A stretch of DNA of 64,000 nt from Hyphomicrobiaceae bacterium. Lineage in GTDB: Bacteria > Pseudomonadota > Alphaproteobacteria > Rhizobiales > Hyphomicrobiaceae. The stretch covers positions 248,001 to 312,000 of the forward strand of contig JALHMB010000003.1 in assembly GCA_022844275.1 (NCBI GenBank), in the 5' to 3' direction. Under the pieces are notes generated by a model. That model was not told the DNA's origin. It saw nothing but the letters and a program-made list of their open reading frames with translations, and made no database searches. A program made the translations under genes and the position numbers. This document shows, piece after piece, positions 51,849 through 61,022 of the stretch (position 1 is its first letter; every line of letters begins with the position of its first letter).

Positions 51849-52559
51849 TCAGATATCGATATCGTCGGAACCGCCGCCCCAGTCGCCGCCGTCGTCGTGG
51901 TGGCTGGCGTCGTAGTTGCCGGGATCGTTATCACCATAATCCTGGTGAGCCGTCTCCTCGGACTTGGTGTCACTCTGGCCAGCCTGTGCCTCGCCGCTCT
52001 TGTTGCCACCGAACATCCCGCCAAGGCTGTTCGCGAGAAGCGTGCCGCCGGCTACGCCGGCCGCCATAGCGGCCGCAGTCCTGAAGAAGCCACCACCGCC
52101 GCCCGATTGCGGCTGCTGCTGGGGAGGCATACCCGGACGTGCACTCGCGGGCGCATCGCGTCCGCCGCCCCACGCCGGCTGTGGCGATGAGTCATAAGCG
52201 CTCGGGCCGCTGCGCGATCCGATCGGGGGAATGCCGCTCCTGCGGTCGTCGGCATAGTCGTCACGTGGCGCAGAGGCGGCGCTGCGCCGGGCACCGCCGA
52301 GGAAGCCGCCGCCGCTAGATGCGGGGCGGCTGTTGCTCGCCAGTTGCGCTTGTAGGTCGCTGATCTTTGCTTCGAGATCCTCGATGTGCGCTTCCTGAAC
52401 GAGCGTGGTCTGTACGAGGATGTAGGCGCTGTCCGGCGTGCGACGCATAAGCTGGTTGATCAGCGCCTCGGCTTCGGGATCCTTGTCCGCCGGGCCATTG
52501 GCCTGCACACGTGCGAACAGGTCATTGATTGCGTTGCGCTCTTCGGGGGTCAGTGCCAT
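51849..52559 (-). CDS. DUF2076 domain-containing protein
   Basis: A 236-residue protein with the DUF2076 N-terminus (MALTPEERNAINDLFARVQ), a coiled-coil stretch (HIEDLEAKISDLQAQLA), a long Gly/Ser/Pro-rich low-complexity middle and a Gly-rich weakly hydrophobic patch (AAMAAGVAGGTLLANSLGGM), ending in an acidic tail (GGSDDIDI). Function unknown; periplasmic or envelope-related in other genera. The start at 52559 is chosen by family; the open frame above is not family-like. Confidence 0.88.
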   Translation of the reverse strand: MALTPEERNAINDLFARVQANGPADKDPEAEALINQLMRRTPDSAYILVQTTLVQEAHIEDLEAKISDLQAQLASNSRPASSGGGFLGGARRSAASAPRDDYADDRRSGIPPIGSRSGPSAYDSSPQPAWGGGRDAPASARPGMPPQQQPQSGGGGGFFRTAAAMAAGVAGGTLLANSLGGMFGGNKSGEAQAGQSDTKSEETAHQDYGDNDPGNYDASHHDDGGDWGGGSDDIDI

Positions 52560-52717
52560 CTGAATTTCTTTGCTCCCTTTCGTCGATAACGAGCCCGACA
52601 TGTCGGGTCGCCCCCGGGCGCACACAAGGCTGTGACCACCGCTCTGGCAAAATTTAATGTTCGCCGTGAGCTATGCAGTTTGCGCACGCTTCGGGGCAAC
52701 CAGCACTCGGGGTGATG

Positions 52718-53428
52718 CTAAGATGTCGCATCTACCGGATGGGGTAAGTCGAAGGCACCGAGCAGCAGCAGGCCTGCCGCAAAACCGCCTAGATGTGCCT
52801 CCCAGGCAATTCCCGCTGCATCGGTTACGACGGGTGCTGCAAACGCGATGACGAAGTTCACGATGACGAAGGCGACGACGGCGAGCATCAGACGCCGGCT
52901 GCGGAAGCACTCGGCAAGCGTCGCGAGGCGCACGCTCCGCGGCGACTCGCGCATCTCGTGAAACTCGCCATTGTCGATCGCGGGCAGGAGTAGGCGGAAG
53001 CCGGCGCCCATCAGTCCCGAGATGGCGCCCGAGGCGCCGACCATCGGCACGGCCTCACCCCAGCGTACCAGCATGAAGAAAAGCGCACCTGCGATACCGC
53101 AGACTAGTGCGAATATGAAAAAGCGCCCGCCTCCGATGCGCCGCGCCACGGGACTTCCGAAAACGAGCAGCCAGGCGCAGTTAATGGCGAGGTGCGTGAT
53201 ATCGCCGTGCACGAGCTGATGCGTGACGAATGATGTCCAGGAGGCCAGTGGTCCGCCGGGGATCTGGTCCGCGAACCCGACGTAGCGCGCCGGGACGAAG
53301 GCCAGTACCCAGATCAGATGCTCGTCATCGACGTCCGTGACCTGGGCCAACGCGACGTGAACGACAACGAGGAGCGCCAGCACGACGACGACGGCAGCCG
53401 GTACATTGAAGATCGGTTCTCGGCTCAA
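52718..53428 (-). CDS. Rhomboid family intramembrane serine protease
   Basis: Six-TM-type rhomboid of 236 residues. Catalytic Ser in VGASGAISGLMGAGF (about residue 132), partner His in WEAHLGGFAAGLLLLG (about residue 210), and the conserved HLAINCAWLLVFGSPVARRIG. Cleaves TM segments of substrates in the inner membrane; substrates unknown. Divergent from the PAS gene with a 255-base region between them. Confidence 0.92.
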   Translation of the reverse strand: MSREPIFNVPAAVVVVLALLVVVHVALAQVTDVDDEHLIWVLAFVPARYVGFADQIPGGPLASWTSFVTHQLVHGDITHLAINCAWLLVFGSPVARRIGGGRFFIFALVCGIAGALFFMLVRWGEAVPMVGASGAISGLMGAGFRLLLPAIDNGEFHEMRESPRSVRLATLAECFRSRRLMLAVVAFVIVNFVIAFAAPVVTDAAGIAWEAHLGGFAAGLLLLGAFDLPHPVDATS

Positions 53429-53465
53429 GGGTGGCCCCAGTGCTCATGACAGTCGCTGATGATGC

Positions 53466-53495
53466 TCAGCAGTTAATGATTATCAGCAGTTAATG
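53466..53495. repeat. Direct repeat in the rhomboid/PAS intergenic region
   Basis: TCAGCAGTTAATG occurs twice (53466-53478 and 53483-53495), 17 bases apart. The spacing of about 1.6 helical turns and the position 38-67 bases upstream of the rhomboid start suggest an operator, but it may be a chance duplication. Confidence 0.5.
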
Positions 53496-53683
53496 CGCGG
53501 CACGCTCATCGGCAACCGACGGGGCGGCCACATTTCGGCACGTTCGTTAACTGGCACGAAAGCTGCTGTTCGATGGTCGTGCAAGCTCTCATAGGGCGCG
53601 CCCGTTCTGCTTTGGGCCGGCGCGACCCATCTGGCGCCTGTACACGCTTTAGTGGGGGAGACTCCGCCGGGACAGGACCAGGA

Positions 53684-54301
53684 ATGCAGAATACGACAAG
53701 CCAGATTCTCTACAAGTACTGGAACGAAATTCGTGGCAGCCGCATGGCACCCCGCCGCTTCGAGATCGAACCAGCACGCTTCGCCGCCATTCTTGCGGAG
53801 ACCTTCGTGGTCGAATGCGAGCGTGGCGAGGAACATCGCTTTCGCCTTGCCGGCACAAGGGTCGCCGAGAAGCTCGGCATCGAGCTGCGCGGTCGCGCCT
53901 TCGTCGATCTCTTCGACGCTTCGGAGCGCGCTGATCTCAAGTCGTTTCTCTACTCCATAACGGAACAGGGCGCGGTCGGCGTCATCACGACCGAGATGGC
54001 GACGGCGAGCGGCCGCACGGCACGCTTCGAGCTCATCCTGCTGCCGCTGATCCATACAGAGGAGTGCATCACCCGACTTCTCGGTGCGATCTCGCCACGC
54101 GCCCATGAACCATGGCTCGGCATCGAGCCCGTGCGCTCGGGTCGCATCGTGACACGCGAGATCATCTGGCCCGATGGCCGCCCTCATGCCGTGGCCGAGC
54201 GCATGACCTCGACCCCGAGCCCCTTCAAGTACGATTTCAGCCGCTCCCGCCTCGTACGCAACCGGCGCCGCCAGTTCCGCGTCTACGATGGCGGAAGGTA
54301 A
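53684..54301 (+). CDS. PAS domain-containing protein (PAS_5 family)
   Basis: A 205-residue cytosolic protein. The PAS_5 core is recognisable by KYWNEIRGSRMAPRRFEIEP at the N-terminus and FRLAGTRVAEKLGIELRGRA in the middle. No effector domain follows, only a polar C-terminus. In Caulobacter and Rhizobiales these proteins are linked to general stress and cell-envelope regulation, not biochemically defined. AGGA precedes ATG 53684. Confidence 0.85.
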   Translation: MQNTTSQILYKYWNEIRGSRMAPRRFEIEPARFAAILAETFVVECERGEEHRFRLAGTRVAEKLGIELRGRAFVDLFDASERADLKSFLYSITEQGAVGVITTEMATASGRTARFELILLPLIHTEECITRLLGAISPRAHEPWLGIEPVRSGRIVTREIIWPDGRPHAVAERMTSTPSPFKYDFSRSRLVRNRRRQFRVYDGGR

Positions 54302-54363
54302 ACGTCGCATTCCGGCACAGCATCGGCGGACGCGTTCTCCTCGCTGACTGTTAATCAAAAGGC

Positions 54364-55326
54364 TCAGCGCCCATCCATAGGCGCCGACCCTCGTCGTGCG
54401 ACATCGGCAGTGAGCACCTCGCGGGCCCGCGCACAGTCGATATCCATCTGCGCCTTGAGCGCATCAAGGGTATCGAACTTGCGGTCCCCGCGCAGGAACT
54501 CGACGAATTCGACCTCGATGACACGGCCGTAGAGATCACCGTCGAAGTCGAACAGGAAGACCTCGAGCACCGGCGAGCCATCGTCGAACGTCGGGCGCGT
54601 GCCGAGGTAGGCAGCTCCCTGGTAGCGCTCGCCGCCGAAACCTACGTGCACAGCGTAGATACCGTGTGCGAGTGCCGCACCCTTTCCGAGCGCGATATTG
54701 GCTGTCGGATAGCCGAGCCCCGTCCCACGCCGTGCCCCGCCCTGCACCACGCCTTCGACCTTCCAGCGGTGACCCAGCATCTGGGCAGCTCCTTCGACAT
54801 CACCCTGCGCCAGCTCGGCGCGTACCGCACTCGACGAGAATATCTCGCCGCCACTGCCGATCGGCGGCACGACCGACACGCCAAAGCCGAAAACCTTGCC
54901 GAGGTCGGCCATCTGTTGCGCATTGCCCGCTCGACTCCGGCCGAACAGGAAATCGTATCCGATAACCACGTGTGCCACGCCGAGCCCCGCGACCAGCACG
55001 CGCTCGACGAATTCCTCCGCCGACATCTGCGCAAGCTCGTGCGCGAACGGCAGCACGAACGTGATATCGACGCCGTACTTCTCGAGGAGCTGCAGTTTCT
55101 GCGGCAGCGGTGTAAGCGTGAAGAGCGGCCGCGCCGGCTGGAAAAACTCGCGCGGATGCGGCTCGAAGACGACGGCCCCCATGCGCACGGCGAGACGCTT
55201 TGCTTCCTGCTGCGCGCGCGCAATCAGCGCCTGATGTCCCCTGTGCACGCCGTCGAAATTGCCGATCGCCAGGGAGGCTCCGCGCGCGCCGGGCGGCACA
55301 TGATCATAGCCGTGGAAGACGTCCAT
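54364..55326 (-). CDS. ribF: Bifunctional riboflavin kinase / FAD synthetase
   Basis: Makes FMN and FAD, 320 residues. FAD-synthetase domain with GNFDGVHRGHQALI (about residues 22-35) and GYDFLFGRSRAGN; flavokinase domain with GTGLGYPTANIALGKGA and VHVGFGGERYQGAAYLGTRP. Complete for the family. ATG 55326, moderately good SD. Confidence 0.96.
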   Translation of the reverse strand: MDVFHGYDHVPPGARGASLAIGNFDGVHRGHQALIARAQQEAKRLAVRMGAVVFEPHPREFFQPARPLFTLTPLPQKLQLLEKYGVDITFVLPFAHELAQMSAEEFVERVLVAGLGVAHVVIGYDFLFGRSRAGNAQQMADLGKVFGFGVSVVPPIGSGGEIFSSSAVRAELAQGDVEGAAQMLGHRWKVEGVVQGGARRGTGLGYPTANIALGKGAALAHGIYAVHVGFGGERYQGAAYLGTRPTFDDGSPVLEVFLFDFDGDLYGRVIEVEFVEFLRGDRKFDTLDALKAQMDIDCARAREVLTADVARRGSAPMDGR

Positions 55327-55361
55327 GAATGCCTACTGTCCTTGGCATCAACCGTAGTCAT

Positions 55362-55389
55362 GCCCTCTCCCGAATTACCGGAAGAGGGC
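55362..55389. repeat. Intergenic hairpin between ribF and the MaoC gene
   Basis: GCCCTCT-C-CCG / CGG-A-AGAGGGC around an AATTA loop. Resembles a single unit of the CCCTCTCCC palindrome family; may act as a terminator for the MaoC gene, which lies upstream on the minus strand. Confidence 0.5.
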
Positions 55390-55418
55390 CATGAAAACAG
55401 CAGCCGGGCTCGCGAAAA

Positions 55419-55856
55419 TCAAGCCGGGCGGGCGGGCACCATCAGAATGGCCTCGCCATCGAGAACCGTCTTGCCGCCGACCATGCACACGCAGTCGAAG
55501 CGCGCGCGGCGCTTGGCGGGAAAAAGCTCAGCGACCTTGACCTTGGCGACGACCTCGTCGCCGATCTTGACCGGGCCTTTGAAGTTGAGAGTCTGCGAAA
55601 TGTAGATGACGCCGGGGCCGGGGAGCTCCATGCCGAACACAGCGGAGATGTAGCTTGCCGTCAGCATGCCGTGCGCAATGCGCTCCTTGAACATGGTGCG
55701 GCCCGCGAACTCCGCGTCCAGATGGACCGGGTTCTTGTCACCGGTGACTTCGGCAAATCCGATGATGTCGGCTTCGGTGACCGTCTTGGCGAAGCTGGCT
55801 TCCATGCCAGGTTCGAGGTCCTCGAAGTAGTAGGACTTCCGCGTCATGATTGTCAT
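55419..55856 (-). CDS. MaoC family dehydratase
   Basis: Hot-dog fold enoyl-CoA hydratase-like protein, 145 residues. The hydratase-2 motif is seen in AEVTGDKNPVHLDAEFA and the GRTMFKERIAHGML region containing the catalytic Asp/His set (D and H of NPVHLD). Acts on acyl-CoA or acyl-ACP. ATG 55856 with GGAGCAGGATC upstream. Confidence 0.92.
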   Translation of the reverse strand: MTIMTRKSYYFEDLEPGMEASFAKTVTEADIIGFAEVTGDKNPVHLDAEFAGRTMFKERIAHGMLTASYISAVFGMELPGPGVIYISQTLNFKGPVKIGDEVVAKVKVAELFPAKRRARFDCVCMVGGKTVLDGEAILMVPARPA

Positions 55857-56194
55857 GATCCTGCTCCCCCAGTACGCGCTCCCCGCGCTGCCCCCTTAGG
55901 TCCGGCGGCCGGCGGCTGGCGCGGCGCAACACTAGGTCCCGTCATAATGCGACGCAACAAGGAAAGTTGCGTGTGAGACCGCATTGCACCAAGGACTGCA
56001 AGCTTGGTTTCCAAGCCCAAGTGGCACCAGCCAAATTCGGCTCCGACAGAGGGGGCGTGAGCCCCTGCTTGAACCAGCCATGCGTGCTGCTCGCGTCTGC
56101 CAGACAGGGCTGGCCCGCCACAGCACTGGACGCGCGCGGACGATTCGCCGATGGTCCCGCCCCGTGGCGCGTGGCGCCCCCTGCTCGCAGGGTA
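55857..56194. ncRNA. Hairpin-rich leader, possible structured RNA
   Basis: A 338-base region with no protein gene between the MaoC start and the MFS start. It holds several close hairpins: ACGCAAC / GTTGCGT (55952-55972), GCTTGG-TTT-CCAAGC (about 56001-56015), GCC-AAATTC-GGC and GGGGC-GTGA-GCCCC with a GNRA-like loop (52-65 of the next line, i.e. 56052-56065). The density suggests a structured leader or small RNA; it matches no riboswitch signature I know. Orientation is undecided. Confidence 0.35.
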
Positions 56195-57448
56195 ATGAGC
56201 GCGTCCCAGCCGGAGCTGACGTCGCCGATGAGCATTCCAGGTACTATGTTGCAGGTTTGGCGCAATGTAAGTCTGCTTGCGCTTTCGCAAGGCTTGTTCA
56301 TGTCCGTACAGGCCATGGGCATCGCGACGACACCTCTCGCAGCCCATTCGCTGCTCGGCGCCGACAAATCGCTCGCCACACTCCCGATCTTCATCACGCA
56401 CGCCGGCATCATGCTCGGCACAATTCCGGCGTCGCTGCTGATGAACCGCATCGGCAGACGCGGCGGCTTCACGCTCGGAACCACCATCGGCTTCGCATTC
56501 GGCCTGGTCGCTGCGTATGCGATCACCGTCCGCAGTTTCGAGTGGCTTTGCGTTGCGGCTCTCCTGCAGGGGCTCTCGGCGTCGTTCGCCTGGTATTATC
56601 GCTTTGCGGCGGCAGACAGCTCACCACAGGACTTCAAGGCGCGCGCGATCTCCTATGTGATGCTTGGCGGCGTGATCGCCGGCTTTGTCGGACCGCAGCT
56701 CGCCAAATGGTCGGTGGACTGGTTCGCGCCCGTCACCTTCAAGGGTGTCTACGTCACGATCTCGCTGGTCAGCCTCGTCAGCATGATGGTCGTGCAGTTT
56801 CTTCGCATCCCGAACCTCAGTGCAAGCGAACGCGCCTCAGGCGGTCGTCCCATGCGCGTGATCGCGGCTCAGCCGACCTTTCGCGTCGCGCTCGTCTCCT
56901 CGATGCTTGGCTATGGGGTCATGACGCTCGTCATGTCGGCCACGCCACTCGCCATGCTCGACTGCGGCTACTTGTTCCCCGACAGCGCGACGGTCATTCA
57001 GGTTCACATCATCGCGATGTTCCTGCCGTCGTTCTTTACGGGCTCGCTGATCCAACGCTTCGGCGAGCTCCCCATCATCGCGACAGGCGCCCTCATCCAG
57101 CTCGCCTGCGCGCTCGTCAATCTGGCCGGCGTCGACTTCTGGAACTTCCTCGTTGCGAACCTCTTCGTCGGGCTCGGCTGGAACTTCACGTTCGTCGGCG
57201 GCTCGGCGCTGCTCACGCGCACCTATGAGCCAGCCGAGCGCGCGAAGGTCCAGGCGAGCCACGACTTCACGGTTTATGCGACGACAGCAACGGCGGCGGC
57301 TCTTGCCGGTTTCCTCCAGCAGCGCGCCGGCTGGACCGTGCTCAATCTCGCCGCCATCCCGCTGATGGCGACAGTCGTGTCAGCCACCATATGGCTCGCA
57401 CTGCGTCGACGCCGGGAGCAGGCGACCGCGCCAAAACCGGCCGAATAG
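56195..57448 (+). CDS. MFS transporter
   Basis: Twelve-TM major facilitator, about 417 residues. Motif A-like loop RIGRRGGFTLGT, and typical phrases FVGLGWNFTFVGGSALLTRTY and YATTATAAALAGFLQ. Resembles YfkF/YitG-type permeases; substrate unknown. ATG 56195 is the first family-like start; ATG 56231 is an alternative. The ribosome binding site is weak at both. Preceded by the hairpin-rich leader. Confidence 0.88.
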   Translation: MSASQPELTSPMSIPGTMLQVWRNVSLLALSQGLFMSVQAMGIATTPLAAHSLLGADKSLATLPIFITHAGIMLGTIPASLLMNRIGRRGGFTLGTTIGFAFGLVAAYAITVRSFEWLCVAALLQGLSASFAWYYRFAAADSSPQDFKARAISYVMLGGVIAGFVGPQLAKWSVDWFAPVTFKGVYVTISLVSLVSMMVVQFLRIPNLSASERASGGRPMRVIAAQPTFRVALVSSMLGYGVMTLVMSATPLAMLDCGYLFPDSATVIQVHIIAMFLPSFFTGSLIQRFGELPIIATGALIQLACALVNLAGVDFWNFLVANLFVGLGWNFTFVGGSALLTRTYEPAERAKVQASHDFTVYATTATAAALAGFLQQRAGWTVLNLAAIPLMATVVSATIWLALRRRREQATAPKPAE

Positions 57449-57560
57449 GGCACACCCCCGCCGATCTGCGGAACCTTTCTCTAATTATCCGCGTTCCCTG
57501 GGCCGGCTCGGTCCGCGCTCGTCGCGGTCTGCGCCAGCTTTTCTCAGCAGGGCGGGCGCC

Positions 57561-59504
57561 ATGAGCAATACATCGAACGTGCGGTCGGAAGACGCGCGAG
57601 AGGGCGATACCGCACTCCCCAAAGACACCGCGCCTCCGTCCGACGACCTGCCCGAGGGCGCAAATATTCCCGAGACAACGGAGGAGCTCGAAGAACTCAG
57701 CGAAAGCGAGCGCCGTCGTCTATTGCTCTGGCGCTTTCTGCACACCGCACGCCGCTTCTGGTCTGAGCCCGGATCGGCACGTGCTTGGCTGCTGACTGGC
57801 GGGCTCCTCGTCATCATTCTGGCCATCGTCGGCGCAGCCTACGCCATGAACGTTTGGAACCGCGCGATCTTCGACGCACTTGAGCGGCGTGATGCACCCG
57901 TCGTCGGCCAACTCGCACTCGTTTATCTCGCGATACTCGCCGTGAGCGTCGCCTTCAGTATAACGCAGGTTCATCTGCGCACGGCGCTGCAGCGGGCATG
58001 GCGCCGGTGGCTCACGTCACGCCTCGTCGCGCGCTGGCTGGACAATGGCCGCTACTATCAGCTCAATCTCGTGACCGGCGATCACAAGAACCCGGAAGCG
58101 CGCATGTCCGACGACATGCGTATTGCGACCGAAGCACCAGTCGATTTCGTCAGTGGCGTGTTGCAGGCCTTTCTGTCGGCGGTGACATTCATCGTCGTGC
58201 TGTGGACGATCGGTGGCGCGCTCGATCTCTCGGTCATCGGCGTACCGCTCGTCGTGCCCGGATTTCTCGTTGTCGCAGCGGTGCTCTACGCTGCCATTGC
58301 CAGTGGTGCGATGATCCTGATCGGCAGTCGCTTCGTAAAGGCATCCGAATCGAAGAACCAGAATGAGGCCGAGTTCCGCTATGTACTCACGCGTGTGCGC
58401 GAGAACGGCGAAAGCATCGCTCTTATTCGCGGCGAGGAGGAGGAGCGCGCGGGGCTGCAGCGTTCGCTTTCCCAAGTGCTTGCTGCCTGGCGCAATGTCG
58501 CCATCCAGACCATGAAGACTACGGCCGTCTCGCAGACCTCCTCGTTCATCGCGCCGGTCCTGCCGATTATCCTGTGTGCGCCGAAGTACCTCGACGGGTC
58601 GATGTCGCTTGGCCAGATCATGCAGGCAGCCTCCGCATTCACGATCGTTCAAGGCGCCTTCAACTGGATCGTCGACAACTACCCGCGGCTCGCGGACTGG
58701 ACGGCCTCTGCCGTGCGCGTCGGTTCACTCATGGCCTCGCTCGATGCGCTCGAGCGCGCGGAGAAGGGCGATCAGGTCGGGCGCATCTCGATCAGCAACG
58801 AGGGCAAGGACGCGGCTCTGAGGCTCAAAGATCTTTCCGTGGCGCTCGACGACGGCACCGCCATCCTCGACGAAACCGAGGTCGAGATCATGCCGGGCGA
58901 GCGCGTACTCATTGCAGGTGAGTCCGGCACAGGCAAGAGCACGCTCGTGCGTGCACTTGCCGGGCTCTGGCCATGGGGTGGCGGTTCGGTCGAAGTGAAA
59001 AAGGGCGCGTCGCTTTTCCTGTTGCCGCAGCGTCCATACGTTCCTGTCGGCAGTCTCAAGCGTGCCGCCACTTACCCGGATGCACCCGAAAGCAAGACGG
59101 ACGAGGAGGTTGCCAAGGCTCTCGAAGCCGTCGGCCTCCCACACCTGGTCGAACAATTGTCCGAGGAAGGACCGTGGGATCAGACGCTCTCAGGTGGCGA
59201 GAAGCAGCGCCTCGCGATCGCGCGCATCCTGCTGTACAACCCCGATATCGTCGTGCTCGATGAAGCAACAGCCGCCCTCGATCCAAACAGCCAGGACGAG
59301 CTGATGGCTCTCCTCGTCGATCGCTCTCCGAATACGACCATCGTCAGTGTCGGCCATCGTCCCGAGCTCGAGAGCTTCCACACGCGCAAGCTGACATTGG
59401 CCCGCCGTCGCGACGGTGCCCGTCTCGTGCGAGATGACGTTCTGCGTGATCGCCGGCCGAAGCGCGGGCTCTCAAGGTGGCTCTTCCGGCGGAAAGCGGC
59501 CTAA
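57561..59504 (+). CDS. ABC transporter, fused permease-ATPase (SbmA/BacA-like, YddA type)
   Basis: A 647-residue half-transporter. An acidic cytosolic N-terminus of about 60 residues, TM domain with the SbmA/BacA-like segment NRAIFDALERRDAPVVGQLAL, NARLSDDMRIAT-like loop (ARMSDDMRIATEAPVDF), then the NBD with Walker A GESGTGKST, signature LSGGEKQRLAIAR and Walker B IVVLDEATAALD. Relatives import peptides and cobalamin or move very-long-chain fatty acids (ABCD/VitB-type), important in host interaction. Substrate unknown. Single-gene unit. Confidence 0.92.
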   Translation: MSNTSNVRSEDAREGDTALPKDTAPPSDDLPEGANIPETTEELEELSESERRRLLLWRFLHTARRFWSEPGSARAWLLTGGLLVIILAIVGAAYAMNVWNRAIFDALERRDAPVVGQLALVYLAILAVSVAFSITQVHLRTALQRAWRRWLTSRLVARWLDNGRYYQLNLVTGDHKNPEARMSDDMRIATEAPVDFVSGVLQAFLSAVTFIVVLWTIGGALDLSVIGVPLVVPGFLVVAAVLYAAIASGAMILIGSRFVKASESKNQNEAEFRYVLTRVRENGESIALIRGEEEERAGLQRSLSQVLAAWRNVAIQTMKTTAVSQTSSFIAPVLPIILCAPKYLDGSMSLGQIMQAASAFTIVQGAFNWIVDNYPRLADWTASAVRVGSLMASLDALERAEKGDQVGRISISNEGKDAALRLKDLSVALDDGTAILDETEVEIMPGERVLIAGESGTGKSTLVRALAGLWPWGGGSVEVKKGASLFLLPQRPYVPVGSLKRAATYPDAPESKTDEEVAKALEAVGLPHLVEQLSEEGPWDQTLSGGEKQRLAIARILLYNPDIVVLDEATAALDPNSQDELMALLVDRSPNTTIVSVGHRPELESFHTRKLTLARRRDGARLVRDDVLRDRRPKRGLSRWLFRRKAA

Positions 59505-59507
59505 GAT

Positions 59508-60251
59508 CTAGATGCGCGGCGTGCGCGCGTAGCCCTTGCCGATGATCGGCCCCGTCGGACGTCCGGTTGGCGAGCCGCCCGCCGGTTCGAGCGTAATCTC
59601 GTAGAGCTGATCGGGCCGCGGGGATGGCAGCACTGGTCCTTCAAGCAACGTCGCTCGCACAGTTTCGAGAAGGCCCATGGAAACCGGCCCAGTTGCGGGA
59701 TCCGGCAGCGTCCACACCTGCAGTGTGCGGTTGGACGGCACGTCGATAGCAGCGAGCGGCACGACGCGGATGCGCTTATCGTCGAGCGCCTCGACAAGTG
59801 AGACAGGCTGTGCCTGATCGTTCAGCAGCACGACGACGAGCCGCGGCGGTTGTGGCGTCGCCTGCATGTACGCGACGCCCGACGCTATCAGGCCGAGCAC
59901 ACTCGCGGCTGCGAAGCCTTGCCAGAAGCCGCGACGCGAGGGTCCGGTCGGCGCACTCGGGGCTGCGCTCTGGCGACGCCGCGCATCGAGATCCACGACA
60001 TTCGGCGGCGCAGGCGCGCGCGCCACATCCTGCTCGATGCGTTGCCAAAGATCCGCGCTCGGGGCAGGCCCGCTCGCCGTGAGGTCCAGCTCCAGAAAGC
60101 GCTCGCGCTCGAAGGCGACCAGGCGGCGCAGCTCGGGATCAGTCGCGAGGCGCGCCTCGAAGTCGGCGCGCGCAGCATCGTCCATCAGGCCGAGCACATA
60201 CTCGCCTGCTGCCAAACTCATGTCATGCGGCTCTTCGATGCCGTTGGTCAT
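59508..60251 (-). CDS. Anti-sigma factor (RskA family)
   Basis: Membrane anti-sigma of 247 residues. N-terminal zinc-free anti-sigma segment (SLAAGEYVLGLMDDAARADF), one TM helix (FWQGFAAASVLGLIASGVAY) and a periplasmic RskA domain (LVVVLLNDQAQPVSLVEALD). Sequesters the sigma factor until released. ATG 60251 overlaps the sigma stop by four bases (ATGA); the open frame upstream is an out-of-gene extension. Confidence 0.92.
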   Translation of the reverse strand: MTNGIEEPHDMSLAAGEYVLGLMDDAARADFEARLATDPELRRLVAFERERFLELDLTASGPAPSADLWQRIEQDVARAPAPPNVVDLDARRRQSAAPSAPTGPSRRGFWQGFAAASVLGLIASGVAYMQATPQPPRLVVVLLNDQAQPVSLVEALDDKRIRVVPLAAIDVPSNRTLQVWTLPDPATGPVSMGLLETVRATLLEGPVLPSPRPDQLYEITLEPAGGSPTGRPTGPIIGKGYARTPRI

Positions 60252-60823
60252 GCCATGCAATCCTTGAGCGCCATGAGCGCCCGCCTCACCCAGGACTTCG
60301 CCGTGCCGATCGGCACGCGCATGAGCCCCGCGATTTCGCCATGCGAATACCCTGCCACATACGAGAGGAGCAGGCTCTCCCGCTTCTCGCGATCCAACTC
60401 CTCGAGACAGGCCCTGAGCCGGCTCTCTGTCGCGAGCTGGCTGAACGCATCCTCGACCACGCTCGCGCGATCCTGAACGGCAGCCAACTCCTCGGCCTCC
60501 AGCAGATCCTCGCGCGCGCCATCTCGGATCACATTGAGCGCCCGGTGGCGCACGATCGTGTAGATCCAGGCACGCGCCGAGCCCACGCTCGCATCGAACG
60601 TCGCAGCCTTTTGCCAAACTTGGACAAAAGCGTCCTGCACGACCTCCTCGGCAAGCTCGCGCCGTCGCACGATGCGTTGCGCCACCGCGACAAGCCGTGC
60701 CGCCTCCTCGTCATAGAGGCTGCGCAGCGCCTGTCGGTCACCGCGTGCACAGGCCTGCACAAGTCCGGCGTAGTCCAGCACGCGTAGCGCTCCCCCGAAT
60801 GCCATTCCAAGTTTTGTATCCAT
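60248..60823 (-). CDS. ECF RNA polymerase sigma factor (SigK-like)
   Basis: Sigma-70 family ECF factor, 191 residues. Region 2 with RELAEEVVQDAFVQVWQKAA and RAWIYTIVRHRALNVIRD; region 4 with HGEIAGLMRVPIGTAKSWVR. Its RskA-type partner follows with an ATGA overlap. It is divergent from the DUF4394 gene, which is likely part of its regulon. The start at 60823 has a poor SD; the shortest acceptable start may be a little downstream. Confidence 0.94.
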   Translation of the reverse strand: MDTKLGMAFGGALRVLDYAGLVQACARGDRQALRSLYDEEAARLVAVAQRIVRRRELAEEVVQDAFVQVWQKAATFDASVGSARAWIYTIVRHRALNVIRDGAREDLLEAEELAAVQDRASVVEDAFSQLATESRLRACLEELDREKRESLLLSYVAGYSHGEIAGLMRVPIGTAKSWVRRALMALKDCMA

Positions 60824-61022
60824 GATACGCTAACACGCGTGCGCGCCATTTGGAGGCGGATGCGGCGCTCGCCGAGAAAAATAATGTGGCGTGCTGCATC
60901 CAAGCGCACGAGCCACCGTGTTCCCAGACTGAGAGCGATATCGAACCTCTTCAGCGGCGCTGCGAGCTGCGCCGCACGGGGGAGGTGCGCCCTCTCAGAA
61001 CCGTCATCCGGGAGATCAGATC

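Noticed and set aside
55942-56526. A 194-residue minus-strand frame over the hairpin-rich leader and MFS start
   Set aside because: It overlaps the MFS gene antisense and its only ordered part falls in the hairpins. I cannot fully exclude that a short stretch is a repeated element, so the region is listed as a possible structured RNA instead.
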